Below are positions 1 through 7,727 of a stretch of DNA of 10,622 nucleotides, in pieces (positions within the stretch are counted from its first letter, which is position 1; each line of letters starts with the position of its first letter). A model generated the notes under the pieces. It made no database searches. It had not been told where the DNA came from and saw nothing but the letters and a program-made list of their open reading frames with translations. This DNA is from an uncultured Eubacteriales bacterium (GTDB lineage Bacteria > Bacillota_A > Clostridia > Christensenellales > Aristaeellaceae), in the NCBI GenBank assembly GCA_902775835.1, contig CACYNZ010000106.1:1-10622 (forward strand), in the 5' to 3' direction. The translations under genes were made by a program, and so were the position numbers.

Positions 1-2
1 CC

Positions 3-1019
3 TCGATTGCCTATATACTGGATATCGTCATCCGGAGCCTGGACAGAATCCTGTTTCCCAACGCAAAAAGCGCCTGGCTCATCAAGAGCCGCCGAAGCAT
101 CTGCATCTGTCTGGCTTTCATTCTTGTGATTTCCATGATTGTGCTCATGATCTTCACCGTCATTCCCGGGCTCACGGAAGCGTTTACCCTGCTGGGCAAG
201 GAAGCCCCGAACTACTTCACCCAGTGCAAGGAATGGGTGCTTGATGTGTTCAAGGACGTTCCGGTTGTCAGGGAGCCCCTGGAGAACATGAACCTGGAAT
301 GGAATTCCATGCAGGACCGTATCGTGAACTGGGCGCTGAACGGCTCAGGGCGAAGCACCCTGATCTCCTCCACTGTTTCCATTATCGGCACGGTCACCGG
401 GGAGATTGCCAGCTTCTTCATCTCATGCATCTTTGCCGTTTTCCTTCTGGCCGGCAAGTCACAGCTCACCCGCCAGTATCACAGCGTCATGCATGCACTA
501 TTTTCCGAAAAGGTCAATGACCGGCTGGAGCATGTGCTTTCCACCGCGAACCGCTGCTTTTCCGGCTTCATTGTGGGTCAGAGCCTGAACGGCCTGATTC
601 TCGGCATCCTCACATGGCTCGGCATGCGCATTTTCGGCATGCCCTATGCCCTGATGGTGGGCGTGCTCAGCGGCACCACGTCCCTGATCCCCATTATCGG
701 CGGATACATCGGAGCCATCCTGGGCACCTTCCTGGTATTCACTGCCAGTCCTTCCCTGGCTCTGTGGTTCCTTCTGTTCATTGTGGCCCTGCAGACCATC
801 CAGGGCAACGCACTCTATCCCCGGCTTGTAGGCAATTCCGTCGGCATCCCGAGTCTCTGGGTGCTGGCCGCGGTCAGTGTGGGCGGCGGAATCGGGGGCA
901 TCGGCGGCATGGTGATGGCCGTGCCTATTACAGCCACACTTTACGCTCTGCTGCATGACTGGGTTCAGAAGCGGAACCGGGAAAAAGCCGCCCTGCAGCA
1001 GGCCCAGGCAAAAACCTGA
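3..1019 (+). CDS. AI-2E family transporter, 5'-truncated by the window edge
   Basis: This is the C-terminal part (about 338 residues) of a multi-pass inner-membrane protein of the AI-2E/PerM family. The reading frame is open to the left edge, so the true start lies outside the window; the in-frame GTG at 126 and ATG at 135 are internal, within the first visible membrane helix. Hydrophobic segments lie at roughly residues 36-57, 120-148, 190-220, 225-250, 258-275 and 290-330 of the visible part. Family-typical features are the glycine-rich stretch VGGGIGGIGGMVMAVP close to the end, and the segment just before it with VGNSVGIPSLW. The highly charged tail (VQKRNREKAA) should be cytoplasmic. Members have been linked to autoinducer-2 export, sodium/proton antiport and other transport, so the substrate here is unknown. 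DUF2200 follows 25 bases downstream on the same strand, which suggests co-transcription. Confidence 0.92.
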   Translation, partial: SIAYILDIVIRSLDRILFPNAKSAWLIKSRRSICICLAFILVISMIVLMIFTVIPGLTEAFTLLGKEAPNYFTQCKEWVLDVFKDVPVVREPLENMNLEWNSMQDRIVNWALNGSGRSTLISSTVSIIGTVTGEIASFFISCIFAVFLLAGKSQLTRQYHSVMHALFSEKVNDRLEHVLSTANRCFSGFIVGQSLNGLILGILTWLGMRIFGMPYALMVGVLSGTTSLIPIIGGYIGAILGTFLVFTASPSLALWFLLFIVALQTIQGNALYPRLVGNSVGIPSLWVLAAVSVGGGIGGIGGMVMAVPITATLYALLHDWVQKRNREKAALQQAQAKT

Positions 1020-1044
1020 CATATACTTACAGGAGGCTGAGTCC

Positions 1045-1395
1045 ATGCCGCGACAGAGCATATTTGACATGCCTTATGCAAAGGTATTCCCCATGCTTCT
1101 GCAGAAGGCCGTAAAAAAGAACCGTACCGAAGACGAAGTCTATGCCGCAGCCTCATGGCTCACGGGGTACACCCCTGAACAGCTGCGGGACATGCTCGCA
1201 TCGGATCTGACCTACGGCGAGTTTTTCGAGCACGCGCCGCAGATCCATCCCCACGCATGCCGGATCCACGGGACGGTGTGCGGCGTGCGCGTGGAAACCA
1301 TTGAGGACCCGCGGATGCAGCAGGTCCGCTGGCTGGACAAGCTTGTGGACGATCTCGCCCGCGGAAAGCCCCTGGAAAAAATCCTGCCCGGCTGA
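1045..1395 (+). CDS. DUF2200 domain-containing protein
   Basis: A small soluble protein of 116 residues with no signal peptide or membrane segment. The start at 1045 was chosen because AGGAGG (1031-1036) lies 8 bases upstream, and the product then has the usual length of the family. A start at 955 would overlap the upstream transporter gene and lacks such a site. Sequence features that I recognise from DUF2200 are the N-terminal MPYAKVFPML, the WLTGYTPEQL block around residues 33-42, a CGVRVETIEDP block near residue 80, and the C-terminal LDKLVDDLARGKPLEKIL. The whole protein is one domain. Its biochemical function is not known, and I see no catalytic motif. It sits between an AI-2E transporter gene and a terminator, so it is probably the last gene of that transcript. 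Confidence 0.92.
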   Translation: MPRQSIFDMPYAKVFPMLLQKAVKKNRTEDEVYAAASWLTGYTPEQLRDMLASDLTYGEFFEHAPQIHPHACRIHGTVCGVRVETIEDPRMQQVRWLDKLVDDLARGKPLEKILPG

Positions 1396-1443
1396 GGCAT
1401 CCGCATTTCTCGGTCTTCTGAACCGGCAGACTGCGTAAATACA

Positions 1444-1484
1444 AATGACGCGCCAGCTTTTCAGACTGAAGCGCGTCATTTTTT
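1444..1484 (+). terminator. Rho-independent terminator after DUF2200, possibly bidirectional
   Basis: AATGACGCGC (1444-1453) and GCGCGTCATT (1471-1480) form a perfect 10-bp stem around a 17-base loop, followed by a run of six T at 1479-1484. It lies 48 bases after the DUF2200 stop and 28 bases beyond the stop of the convergent ABC transporter gene. On the minus strand the stem is followed by the moderately U-rich TGTATTTA, so it may also end the ABC transporter transcript, more weakly. Confidence 0.85.
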
Positions 1485-1512
1485 CTTTCCACAGATTATT
1501 CCGGCCGGTGTA

Positions 1513-4509
1513 TCACTCGGTTCTCAGTGCGACCACCGGATCCTTTTTCGCGGCACTTCGGGACGGAATCACACCGGCCAGCAGGTTCAGGAACATGCTG
1601 ATCAGGATCAGCGCCAGGGCAACACGGATATCAAGAAATGCGCTGAGCGAATGAATTCCGGTAAGGCTGTGCAGTATGGCATTGATGGGTATGCACAGAA
1701 GCGCCGTGATGCACACGCCCATGGTGCCGGACGCAAACCCGATGATCACTGTTTCCGCCGTAAACATGCTGGAAACATTGCGCTTTGAGGCACCGATGGA
1801 CCGCAGCACGCCGATCTCCCTTGTGCGCTCCTGCACGGAGATCAGGGTGATCACGCCGATCATGATGGAGGATACCACAAGCGATATTGCCACGAACGCG
1901 ATCAGCACATAGGTGATGGCATTGATGATGGTGGTCACGGAGCTCATGATCAGGCCCACATAATCCGTATACTGGATTTCCTCCATGTCGTCCACTCCGG
2001 CATTGTACTCCGCAATGGCCTGCTCAATCCGGTCCTTGTCCGCAAAGGTGGCAGCATACAGATACATCATGGAGGGCGACTCAAGGTCCACATAACCGAG
2101 CTTCTTCAGATTCTTTTCCAGGGTCGAATCCGAAAATGTCATCACCTGATCATAGTACAGTGCGCATTCCGCATCCGTAAACCTGCCCGATGCCCGTCCC
2201 AGTTCCGCCGCCTTCTCTTGATCGCTCATCCTTGCCAGCTGCCGCCCAGCCAGGTCCGCATACTGCTTTTTCACCTGCTCCGCGATCACCTGGGACAGCA
2301 TGTCCGAGATCGCTTCCTCCGGACGCGAGGACAGATAGTCTCCAATGGTCCCTGAATCCATGCCCGTCTGCTCGCTGAGCGACTGCCGCATCATGCCTTC
2401 CATATCCTGCCTGGAAATCATGCCAAGGTAGTCCTGCACTGCCTGATTTACGGTGTCTTCCGGAGGGATCCGCATGATCTGATCATAGAGCGCGCTTTTC
2501 CCGCCTTCTTCCATGCTGGCGAGATAAGCACGGAATGCTTCTGCTTTTTCGTCTGCGGTCATGGCATTGCCCTCACGGAAGGGAAGTCCGGTCAGGATAT
2601 CCGTTCCTGGCGAGGCCAGCTGCGCCTGAACAGCCTCCGATGCGTTCCCTTTCTCCACCAGATACTGGGTCAGAGCGCTTGTATAGGCAACCCCGCGGCT
2701 GATCATGGTGACCACAGCGCCGGCGGCGGGGCGCACAATGCCGCAGACCTTCAGCGGAAGTCCATTGTCGTACAGATACTGGATCCCGGCCTCCGTGGAG
2801 CGCAGGTCCATGTATCCCACGTTCTGCACATCCCGGACAAAACAGTCCGCGCTGAGAATCACCCGGAACTCCAGCGCGCAGATTTCCTCATAGCTCCACC
2901 CGCGGGCGCTGTATTCATAGGGCTGACGCGTGAGCGCGGAACGCATCAGCGCTTCAATGTTTTCCTGGGGAAGCAGCCCCAGCGCATACAATGTAAGGTC
3001 CGGAAGCTCTCCATCCTCGTCCACCACCAGCAGCACTTCATCATACCTGGAGGGCCAGGCGCCGTAGACCAGGTCATACTGTTTTTCGAACAGCGGACTG
3101 ATCAGACGTCCGTCTTCCCCGGGCAGCATTTCCCGCCACATGGACCGGCTGTTCATCATGGCCGACTGTGTTCCCGTCATGCCCTCGGACATCAGGGAGG
3201 TCATGGCGGAAAAGTCTGTCTGCATATAGCTGCCCATCAGATTCCGGATCAGCGCCTGCATGTCGGAGGGAATGATCCTGCCATCCACATTCTTCGTGTA
3301 CACCACCATTTCATTGTCATAGGTGTACTGCACCCCGCTCACGGCACTTTTCAGCAGGTTTTCCCCGTCTTCCTCCGCCCTGGCCGTTTCAAGATAGCTG
3401 CGGAAGGACTTCAGATCGTTCTCCTGCGCTTCCATGGAATTCATGGCATTGAGCAGTTCATAGAGCATGGCCTTCTGGTATACGCCGTCATCCGGATGCT
3501 CCGTGGCAGACTCCGCCTTGCCCAGGAACGTGGAAAGCATGGAGGACGCGTCCATGTGCTGGGCCTCCAGAGTCAGAGGATAAGTGGAAAGCGTATCCTC
3601 CTGCACCTTGTCGATATACGCGGTCATGCCATTGGACACGGCGTAGATCAGAGCGATCCCGATAATGCCGATAGAGCCCGCAAAGCTGGTGAGAATGGTT
3701 CTGCCCTTCTTGGTGAACAGGTTTTTCAGAGACAGTCCGAAGGCTATCCTCAGGTTCATGGAAGAGATCTTCCTGTACGCGCCGGACGGCGTTTTTCGGG
3801 AAAGCGCATCCTCCGCACGAATTTCCGAGTCAGTGAGCGGCATGGAATCGGAAGTGCTCTTTCCGTCCAGCATGCGGATGATCCTTGTAGAGTATTTTTC
3901 CGCCAGTTCCGGGTTATGCGTGACCATGATCACCAGACGGTCTCTGGAAATCTCCTTCAGGATTTCCATCACCTGCACGCTGGTGGCCGTGTCCAGCGCT
4001 CCGGTGGGCTCATCGGCCAGCACAATGTCCGGATTGTTGACGATCGCTCTGGCGATGGCCACACGCTGCATCTGTCCCCCGCTCATTTCGTTGGGCCGCT
4101 TCCGCAGCTGATCGCCCAGGCCCACGCGCTCCAGTGCGTCCACAGCCCGCTTTCTGCGCTCCAGCCGGGACACACCGGACAGAGTCAGCGCAAGTTCCAC
4201 ATTCTGCAGCACGGACTGATGCGGAATCAGATTGTAGGACTGGAACACAAACCCGATGGAATGATTCCGGTATGCGTCCCAGTCCCGGTCCTGATAGTCC
4301 CGGGTGGATGTTCCATTGATCACCAGATCCCCGCTACTGTACTGGTCCAGACCGCCGATGATATTGAGCAGCGTGGTCTTTCCGCAGCCCGAAGGCCCGA
4401 GGATGGACACGAACTCACTGCGGCGGAACTGCAGGGAAATGCCCTTCAGTGCCTCCACCCGGTCACCGCCGGCCGGATATACTTTCGTGATGTCTTTCAG
4501 TTCCAGCAT
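1513..4509 (-). CDS. ABC transporter ATP-binding protein/permease (MacB/FtsX type fusion)
   Basis: A 998-residue fused exporter-type ABC protein. The nucleotide-binding domain covers residues 1-220: Walker A GPSGCGKT at 38-45, Q-loop Gln90, signature SGGQ at 143-146, Walker B DIVLADEP at 161-168, and the H-loop His198. All key residues for ATP hydrolysis are present. A linker leads to a first membrane helix (about 271-296), an extracytoplasmic domain of roughly 565 residues, and three helices (about 864-890, 920-947, 962-982). The FtsX-type coupling motif QERTREIGVLRSIGASK is at 893-909, and the C-terminus reads PSRSAAKKDPVVALRTE. Each polypeptide is thus a half-transporter expected to dimerise and work as a mechanotransducer rather than a classic channel. 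The start at 4509 was chosen because AAGGAG (4516-4521) sits 6 bases upstream; an in-frame ATG at 4545 has no such site. The gene is single, convergent with DUF2200 and divergent from the lipase. No adjacent sensor kinase or regulator is visible. The substrate (antimicrobial peptide, lipid or protein) is unknown. Confidence 0.94.
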   Translation of the reverse strand: MLELKDITKVYPAGGDRVEALKGISLQFRRSEFVSILGPSGCGKTTLLNIIGGLDQYSSGDLVINGTSTRDYQDRDWDAYRNHSIGFVFQSYNLIPHQSVLQNVELALTLSGVSRLERRKRAVDALERVGLGDQLRKRPNEMSGGQMQRVAIARAIVNNPDIVLADEPTGALDTATSVQVMEILKEISRDRLVIMVTHNPELAEKYSTRIIRMLDGKSTSDSMPLTDSEIRAEDALSRKTPSGAYRKISSMNLRIAFGLSLKNLFTKKGRTILTSFAGSIGIIGIALIYAVSNGMTAYIDKVQEDTLSTYPLTLEAQHMDASSMLSTFLGKAESATEHPDDGVYQKAMLYELLNAMNSMEAQENDLKSFRSYLETARAEEDGENLLKSAVSGVQYTYDNEMVVYTKNVDGRIIPSDMQALIRNLMGSYMQTDFSAMTSLMSEGMTGTQSAMMNSRSMWREMLPGEDGRLISPLFEKQYDLVYGAWPSRYDEVLLVVDEDGELPDLTLYALGLLPQENIEALMRSALTRQPYEYSARGWSYEEICALEFRVILSADCFVRDVQNVGYMDLRSTEAGIQYLYDNGLPLKVCGIVRPAAGAVVTMISRGVAYTSALTQYLVEKGNASEAVQAQLASPGTDILTGLPFREGNAMTADEKAEAFRAYLASMEEGGKSALYDQIMRIPPEDTVNQAVQDYLGMISRQDMEGMMRQSLSEQTGMDSGTIGDYLSSRPEEAISDMLSQVIAEQVKKQYADLAGRQLARMSDQEKAAELGRASGRFTDAECALYYDQVMTFSDSTLEKNLKKLGYVDLESPSMMYLYAATFADKDRIEQAIAEYNAGVDDMEEIQYTDYVGLIMSSVTTIINAITYVLIAFVAISLVVSSIMIGVITLISVQERTREIGVLRSIGASKRNVSSMFTAETVIIGFASGTMGVCITALLCIPINAILHSLTGIHSLSAFLDIRVALALILISMFLNLLAGVIPSRSAAKKDPVVALRTE

Positions 4510-4577
4510 GCCAGACTCCTTCTGTATTTCGAAAATCGCGTCCATTGTCCAGGAACACGCTCACGGGACTTTTGGAC

Positions 4578-4591
4578 ATTGTGTTGACAAT
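4578..4591. promoter_or_regulatory. Inverted repeat over the lipase -35 box, possible operator
   Basis: ATTGT (4578-4582) and ACAAT (4587-4591) form a perfect dyad around GTTG, covering the -35 hexamer of the lipase promoter. A repressor bound here would block that promoter, and the site also lies upstream of the divergent ABC transporter gene. A dyad this short can arise by chance, and no regulator gene is adjacent. Confidence 0.25.
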
Positions 4592-4612
4592 ATTCTTATA
4601 AACTGTTATGAA
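4584..4612 (+). promoter_or_regulatory. Predicted sigma-A-type promoter for the lipase gene
   Basis: A perfect -35 hexamer TTGACA (4584-4589) is followed by a 17-base spacer and a -10 hexamer TATGAA (4607-4612, four of six consensus bases), with the extended -10 TG motif at 4604-4605. Transcription would start near 4619, leaving a leader of about 54 bases before the GTG at 4673. It is the best promoter seen in the window. I did not find a comparably good promoter on the other strand for the divergent ABC transporter gene. Confidence 0.6.
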
Positions 4613-4672
4613 GATACTGCATCCGCGCTCAGCCTGCATTTACCCGCCCGGACGCAGAAAAGGGGTATTCCA

Positions 4673-5785
4673 GTGAAACGCTTCTGTATCTTCGCATGCA
4701 TTCTGTGCCTGCTTCTGCCTGCGGCAGCCATGGCCGCCGCTTCCGCCTCTGCTCCGGCATTCGATCCGGCACTTGCCCTGGATGCCCTGGATATCGCCGG
4801 ACTGTGCTATCTGCCGTCCATGCAGGCTTCCATTCTGCGCATCTGCGGTTTTGAACAGACGGGAGTATATCACTATGACCGCGAAGATGAAACCATGAAG
4901 CATGTGGCTTCCTACTGTGTATACCATCGTCTGGCGGAGGACGGACACAGCCGCGTGATCATTGCCATCCGCGGAACCGGTGAGGGTGAATGGGCCCTGA
5001 ACATGGACCTGATGCCTTCCGGCGACTACACGCAGCCCGAGGCCGAGAACTTCGCCCTCGCCGCCGAGGAGATTCTCAGCGCCCAGTCCGCCTTCTTTTC
5101 CACCCTTGAGTCCCCCGAGTTTCTCGTCACAGGCCACAGCCGCGGCGCTGCCGTGGCAAACGTGCTCGGCGCACGGCTCACGGACCTGTACGGTGCGGAG
5201 CATGTCCTGGCCTATACTTTTGCCACTCCGCGCACGGTCCGCGGAAACATGCCTGCCTACGGGAACATTTTCAATATCATCCACCCGGCGGACATCGTCA
5301 CCTTTCTCCCCCTGCCCGCCTGGGGCTTTTCCCGCTACGGCACCGACCTGATCCTGGATGTGGAGAATGCCGCACTGTACCCGGCCGCTGAAAAGGCCTA
5401 TCTGGCCCGCAGCGACGCTGCCGGCAGTTTTGACATGGTACAGGGCGACACCAAGGCACTGAAGGACACCCTGGCGGCTCTGGAGCAGTTTGCGCCGAGC
5501 GTGGACATGGCATATACCGTCCGGCATGCCCTGACGCATCCCGGGCCCGCGCAGGCCGGTGAAGACGGGATCACGGCAGCCGATTTCCTGCTCATGCTGA
5601 TGAACGGGTCTTCCGCTGACCTGGCATCACTCGCTCAGAGTGAAAACGATTTCTCGCAGTTCCTGCTCATATTCCAGTCCGGCACGCCGCTCATCACCGG
5701 TGTTCACCTGCCGGCCTCCTACGGCGCATGGCTGTCCGCCATGTTCCCGGAAGCCGATGCGGCACTTCCTCAGAATCAGCCCTGA
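4673..5785 (+). CDS. Secreted lipase, class 3 (fungal-type alpha/beta hydrolase)
   Basis: A 370-residue protein predicted to be exported and to hydrolyse acylglycerols or related esters. The GTG at 4673 was chosen because it gives a clean signal peptide (MKRFCIFACILCLLLP..., probable cleavage around AMA-AA near residue 21) and has AAGGGG 7 bases upstream. The frame is open further upstream, but that part lies in the divergent promoter region. The class 3 lipase core is visible: IRGTG at 100-103 region (oxyanion loop, where the family has a [F/I]RGT motif), the nucleophile elbow GHSRG at 154-158 with Ser156, and HPADIV with probable catalytic Asp207. The third residue is likely His345 or His285; I cannot decide without alignment. 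There is no lipobox of normal form and no cell-wall anchor, so release to the outside is likely. The gene diverges from the ABC transporter. No clear terminator follows, so some read-through into the downstream operon is possible. Confidence 0.87.
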   Translation: MKRFCIFACILCLLLPAAAMAAASASAPAFDPALALDALDIAGLCYLPSMQASILRICGFEQTGVYHYDREDETMKHVASYCVYHRLAEDGHSRVIIAIRGTGEGEWALNMDLMPSGDYTQPEAENFALAAEEILSAQSAFFSTLESPEFLVTGHSRGAAVANVLGARLTDLYGAEHVLAYTFATPRTVRGNMPAYGNIFNIIHPADIVTFLPLPAWGFSRYGTDLILDVENAALYPAAEKAYLARSDAAGSFDMVQGDTKALKDTLAALEQFAPSVDMAYTVRHALTHPGPAQAGEDGITAADFLLMLMNGSSADLASLAQSENDFSQFLLIFQSGTPLITGVHLPASYGAWLSAMFPEADAALPQNQP

Positions 5786-5798
5786 ACCTTATGACCGC

Positions 5799-5812
5799 TG
5801 AAAGCGGAGCCA
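5799..5812 (+). promoter_or_regulatory. cre-like (CcpA) catabolite control element, tentative
   Basis: TGAAAGCGGAGCCA fits the loose cre consensus TGNAANCGNWNNCW. The left half site is perfect (TGAAAGCG) and the right half is poor. It lies 136 bases before the dehydratase start and would suit carbon catabolite repression of an operon that includes an arabinofuranosidase. It partly overlaps a small hairpin (CCGCT/AGCGG, 5795-5807) without a T-run, which is an alternative explanation. Confidence 0.28.
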
Positions 5813-5880
5813 GGATATTCTATCTGTGAATCATTCGGTTCTCAATTATCGTTTACGCATTTTTCATCAATCCCGGGGAA

Positions 5881-5909
5881 TTGGCGTATTCCACCCGCCG
5901 CCATATATC
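5881..5909 (+). promoter_or_regulatory. Weak candidate promoter for the dehydratase operon
   Basis: TTGGCG (5881-5886) and TATATC (5904-5909) are separated by 17 bases, each matching four of six consensus positions. Transcription would start near 5916, giving a very short leader (about 19 bases) that still contains the ribosome binding site. The rest of the 149-base gap between lipase and dehydratase is relatively AT-rich (about 5815-5872) and may hold a better start that I could not define. Confidence 0.3.
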
Positions 5910-5934
5910 CATCAGGAAAGGACAGGTAATCATC

Positions 5935-7683
5935 ATGGAACTGATCAGTCAGAAAATGCGCACGCTCGCCCCTGAGCTCGATCCCCTGCGTCTCGGCACG
6001 GGCTGGAAAAAGGAAGACCTGGGCAAGGTCCAGATCATGATCGAGAGCACCTTCGGGGACAGTCATCCCGGTTCAGGGCATCTGGACCGGCTGGTGGACG
6101 CTGCCAGAAAAGGTGTTGCTGAAGCCGGCGGCCACGGCGCACGATATTTCTGCACAGACATGTGCGACGGTGAGAGCCAGGGTACAGACGGCATCAATTA
6201 TTCCCTGGCCAGCCGGGAAATGATTGCCGGCATGATCGAGATCCACGAGTCCGCCACGCCTTTTGACGGTGCCGTGTATATCGCCAGCTGCGACAAGGGC
6301 ATGCCCGGCAGCCTGATGGGCATGATGCGGGTGAACATCCCCGGCATCATGGTTCCCGGCGGTGTGATGAGCGCAGGCCCCGACCTCCTCACCCTGGAGC
6401 AGCTGGGCATGTATTCCGCGCAGTATGAGCGCGGTGAAATCGATGAAGCCAGGCTCTGCTGGGCAAAGGAAAACGCCTGTCCCGGCTGCGGTGCCTGTTC
6501 GTTTATCGGGACCGCTTCCTCCATGCAGATCATGGCGGAAGCCCTGGGTCTCGCCCTGCCCGGAAGCGCGCTTCTGCCCGCCTCCAGCCCGGATCTTGAG
6601 GCCTTTGCCTTCGCAGCCGGCCAGCGGGCCGTGGAGCTTGCCCGTCAGGGACTCAGGCCTTCCGATATCGTCACGCTGGAAAGCTTTGAGAACGCCATTC
6701 TGGTGCATGCCGCCATCTCCGGCTCCACCAACTGTCTTCTGCACCTGCCCGCCATTGCCCACGAACTCGGCATCCATATCGACGGCAATACCTTTGACCG
6801 ACTGCACCGGGGTGCCCATTATCTCCTGAACCTGCGTCCGGCGGGCAAATGGCCAGCGGAATTCTTCTATTATGCGGGCGGCGTGCCCGCCGTCATGGAA
6901 GAGCTCCGGCCTTACCTGCACCTGAATGTGATGACGGTCACCGGAAAGACGCTCGGCGAAAACCTGGACGCGCTCAGGCAGAACGGATTCCATGACCGGT
7001 GCCGGAAATGGCTGGAGGACGCCAATCAGAGGTACGGCCTTCACCTGACAAAGACGGACATTATCCGCCCGTATGACGATCCCATCGGCACAGACGGCTC
7101 CATTGCCGTGCTGTACGGGAACCTCGCGCCGCTTGGCGCTGTGATCAAGCACACCGCCTGTCCCCCGGAAATGTTCTCGGCTCTCCTGCGCGCCCGACCG
7201 TTTGACAGCGAGGAGGAAGCCATTGATGCCATACTGCATCACCGCATCCGGCCCGGTGACGCGGTCTTCATCCGCTATGAAGGCCCCAAGGGCTCCGGCA
7301 TGCCGGAAATGTTCTATACCTCCGAGGCCATATCCTCGGACAGGGAACTCGGCCGCAGCATTGCCCTGATCACGGACGGCCGGTTCTCCGGCGCGTCCAC
7401 CGGCCCGGTCATCGGTCACTGCAGTCCGGAGGCCCAGTCCGGCGGTCCCATTGCCCTGGTGGAGGAAGGCGACCTGATCCGTCTGGATGTAAAAAACCGG
7501 GTGCTGGCCATTGCCGGCATTCATGGTGAGGAGAAGACGCCCGCCGAAATCGACGCGGTCCTTGAAGAGCGCAGAAAGGCCTGGAAACCCCGGAAGCGGA
7601 AATACTCAGGCGGTGTGCTCCGTCTGTTCAGCGAGCATGCTGCATCGCCCATGGAAGGTGCCTATCTGCAGTTTGACAGCTGA
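5935..7683 (+). CDS. IlvD/Edd family dehydratase (dihydroxy-acid or sugar-acid dehydratase)
   Basis: A cytoplasmic iron-sulfur enzyme of 582 residues, the usual family length. It removes water from a 2,3-dihydroxy (or aldonic) acid to give a 2-keto acid. Cluster ligands are visible as Cys77 (MCDGESQG), Cys119 (SCDKGMPG) and Cys188 (CPGCGAC at 182-188, before IGTASSM). Lys121 of the CDK motif is the residue that is carbamylated in characterised members. The C-terminal catalytic Ser485 lies in DGRFSGASTG at 481-490, followed by GGPIALVEEGD at 503-513. The start at 5935 has AGG 8 bases upstream within a purine-rich stretch; an in-frame TTG at 5881 is less likely. Automatic annotation would probably read dihydroxy-acid dehydratase (IlvD, valine/isoleucine synthesis). 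However, no other ilv gene is near. Several blocks (ASCDKG, HLPAIAHELG, DVMTVTGKTL-like) recall the YjhG/YagF xylonate dehydratases, and a GH51 arabinofuranosidase follows 44 bases later. A pentonate substrate is therefore plausible but is inference. Confidence 0.9.
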   Translation: MELISQKMRTLAPELDPLRLGTGWKKEDLGKVQIMIESTFGDSHPGSGHLDRLVDAARKGVAEAGGHGARYFCTDMCDGESQGTDGINYSLASREMIAGMIEIHESATPFDGAVYIASCDKGMPGSLMGMMRVNIPGIMVPGGVMSAGPDLLTLEQLGMYSAQYERGEIDEARLCWAKENACPGCGACSFIGTASSMQIMAEALGLALPGSALLPASSPDLEAFAFAAGQRAVELARQGLRPSDIVTLESFENAILVHAAISGSTNCLLHLPAIAHELGIHIDGNTFDRLHRGAHYLLNLRPAGKWPAEFFYYAGGVPAVMEELRPYLHLNVMTVTGKTLGENLDALRQNGFHDRCRKWLEDANQRYGLHLTKTDIIRPYDDPIGTDGSIAVLYGNLAPLGAVIKHTACPPEMFSALLRARPFDSEEEAIDAILHHRIRPGDAVFIRYEGPKGSGMPEMFYTSEAISSDRELGRSIALITDGRFSGASTGPVIGHCSPEAQSGGPIALVEEGDLIRLDVKNRVLAIAGIHGEEKTPAEIDAVLEERRKAWKPRKRKYSGGVLRLFSEHAASPMEGAYLQFDS

Positions 7684-7727
7684 GCCATGACCGGCTCCGA
7701 GACCCGCGCATCAGGAGGGAGTTCTTC

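Noticed and set aside
4510..4545. Upstream in-frame ATG at 4545 as the start of the ABC transporter
   Set aside because: No ribosome binding site precedes it, and the 12 extra residues do not resemble the family N-terminus. The ATG at 4509 has AAGGAG at ideal spacing.
3496..4587. Long plus-strand open frame opposite the ATPase domain of the ABC transporter
   Set aside because: The ATPase motifs on the minus strand are complete. The opposite frame is rich in Arg, His and Gln with no domain, as expected for an antisense frame in GC-rich DNA.
4640..5539. Minus-strand open frame opposite the lipase gene
   Set aside because: Gly- and His-rich composition with no domain, and it would overlap the signal peptide and catalytic regions of a well-supported gene.
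5795..5807. Small hairpin CCGCT-GAA-AGCGG just after the lipase gene as a terminator
   Set aside because: The stem is only 5 bp and no T-run follows, so intrinsic termination is unlikely.
5826..5846. Short match between this intergenic stretch and the 3' end of the ABC transporter gene (around 1509-1528), both able to read LRTE-stop on the minus strand
   Set aside because: About 17 of 20 bases agree, but a stop codon lies directly before it in that frame. A few matches of this quality are expected by chance in 10 kb, so it is not taken as a gene remnant.
6073..7524. Long open frame on the minus strand opposite the dehydratase gene
   Set aside because: It mirrors the codon pattern of a well-supported enzyme gene on the plus strand, has low-complexity composition rich in His, Gly and Val, shows no recognisable domain, and lacks a convincing ribosome binding site.
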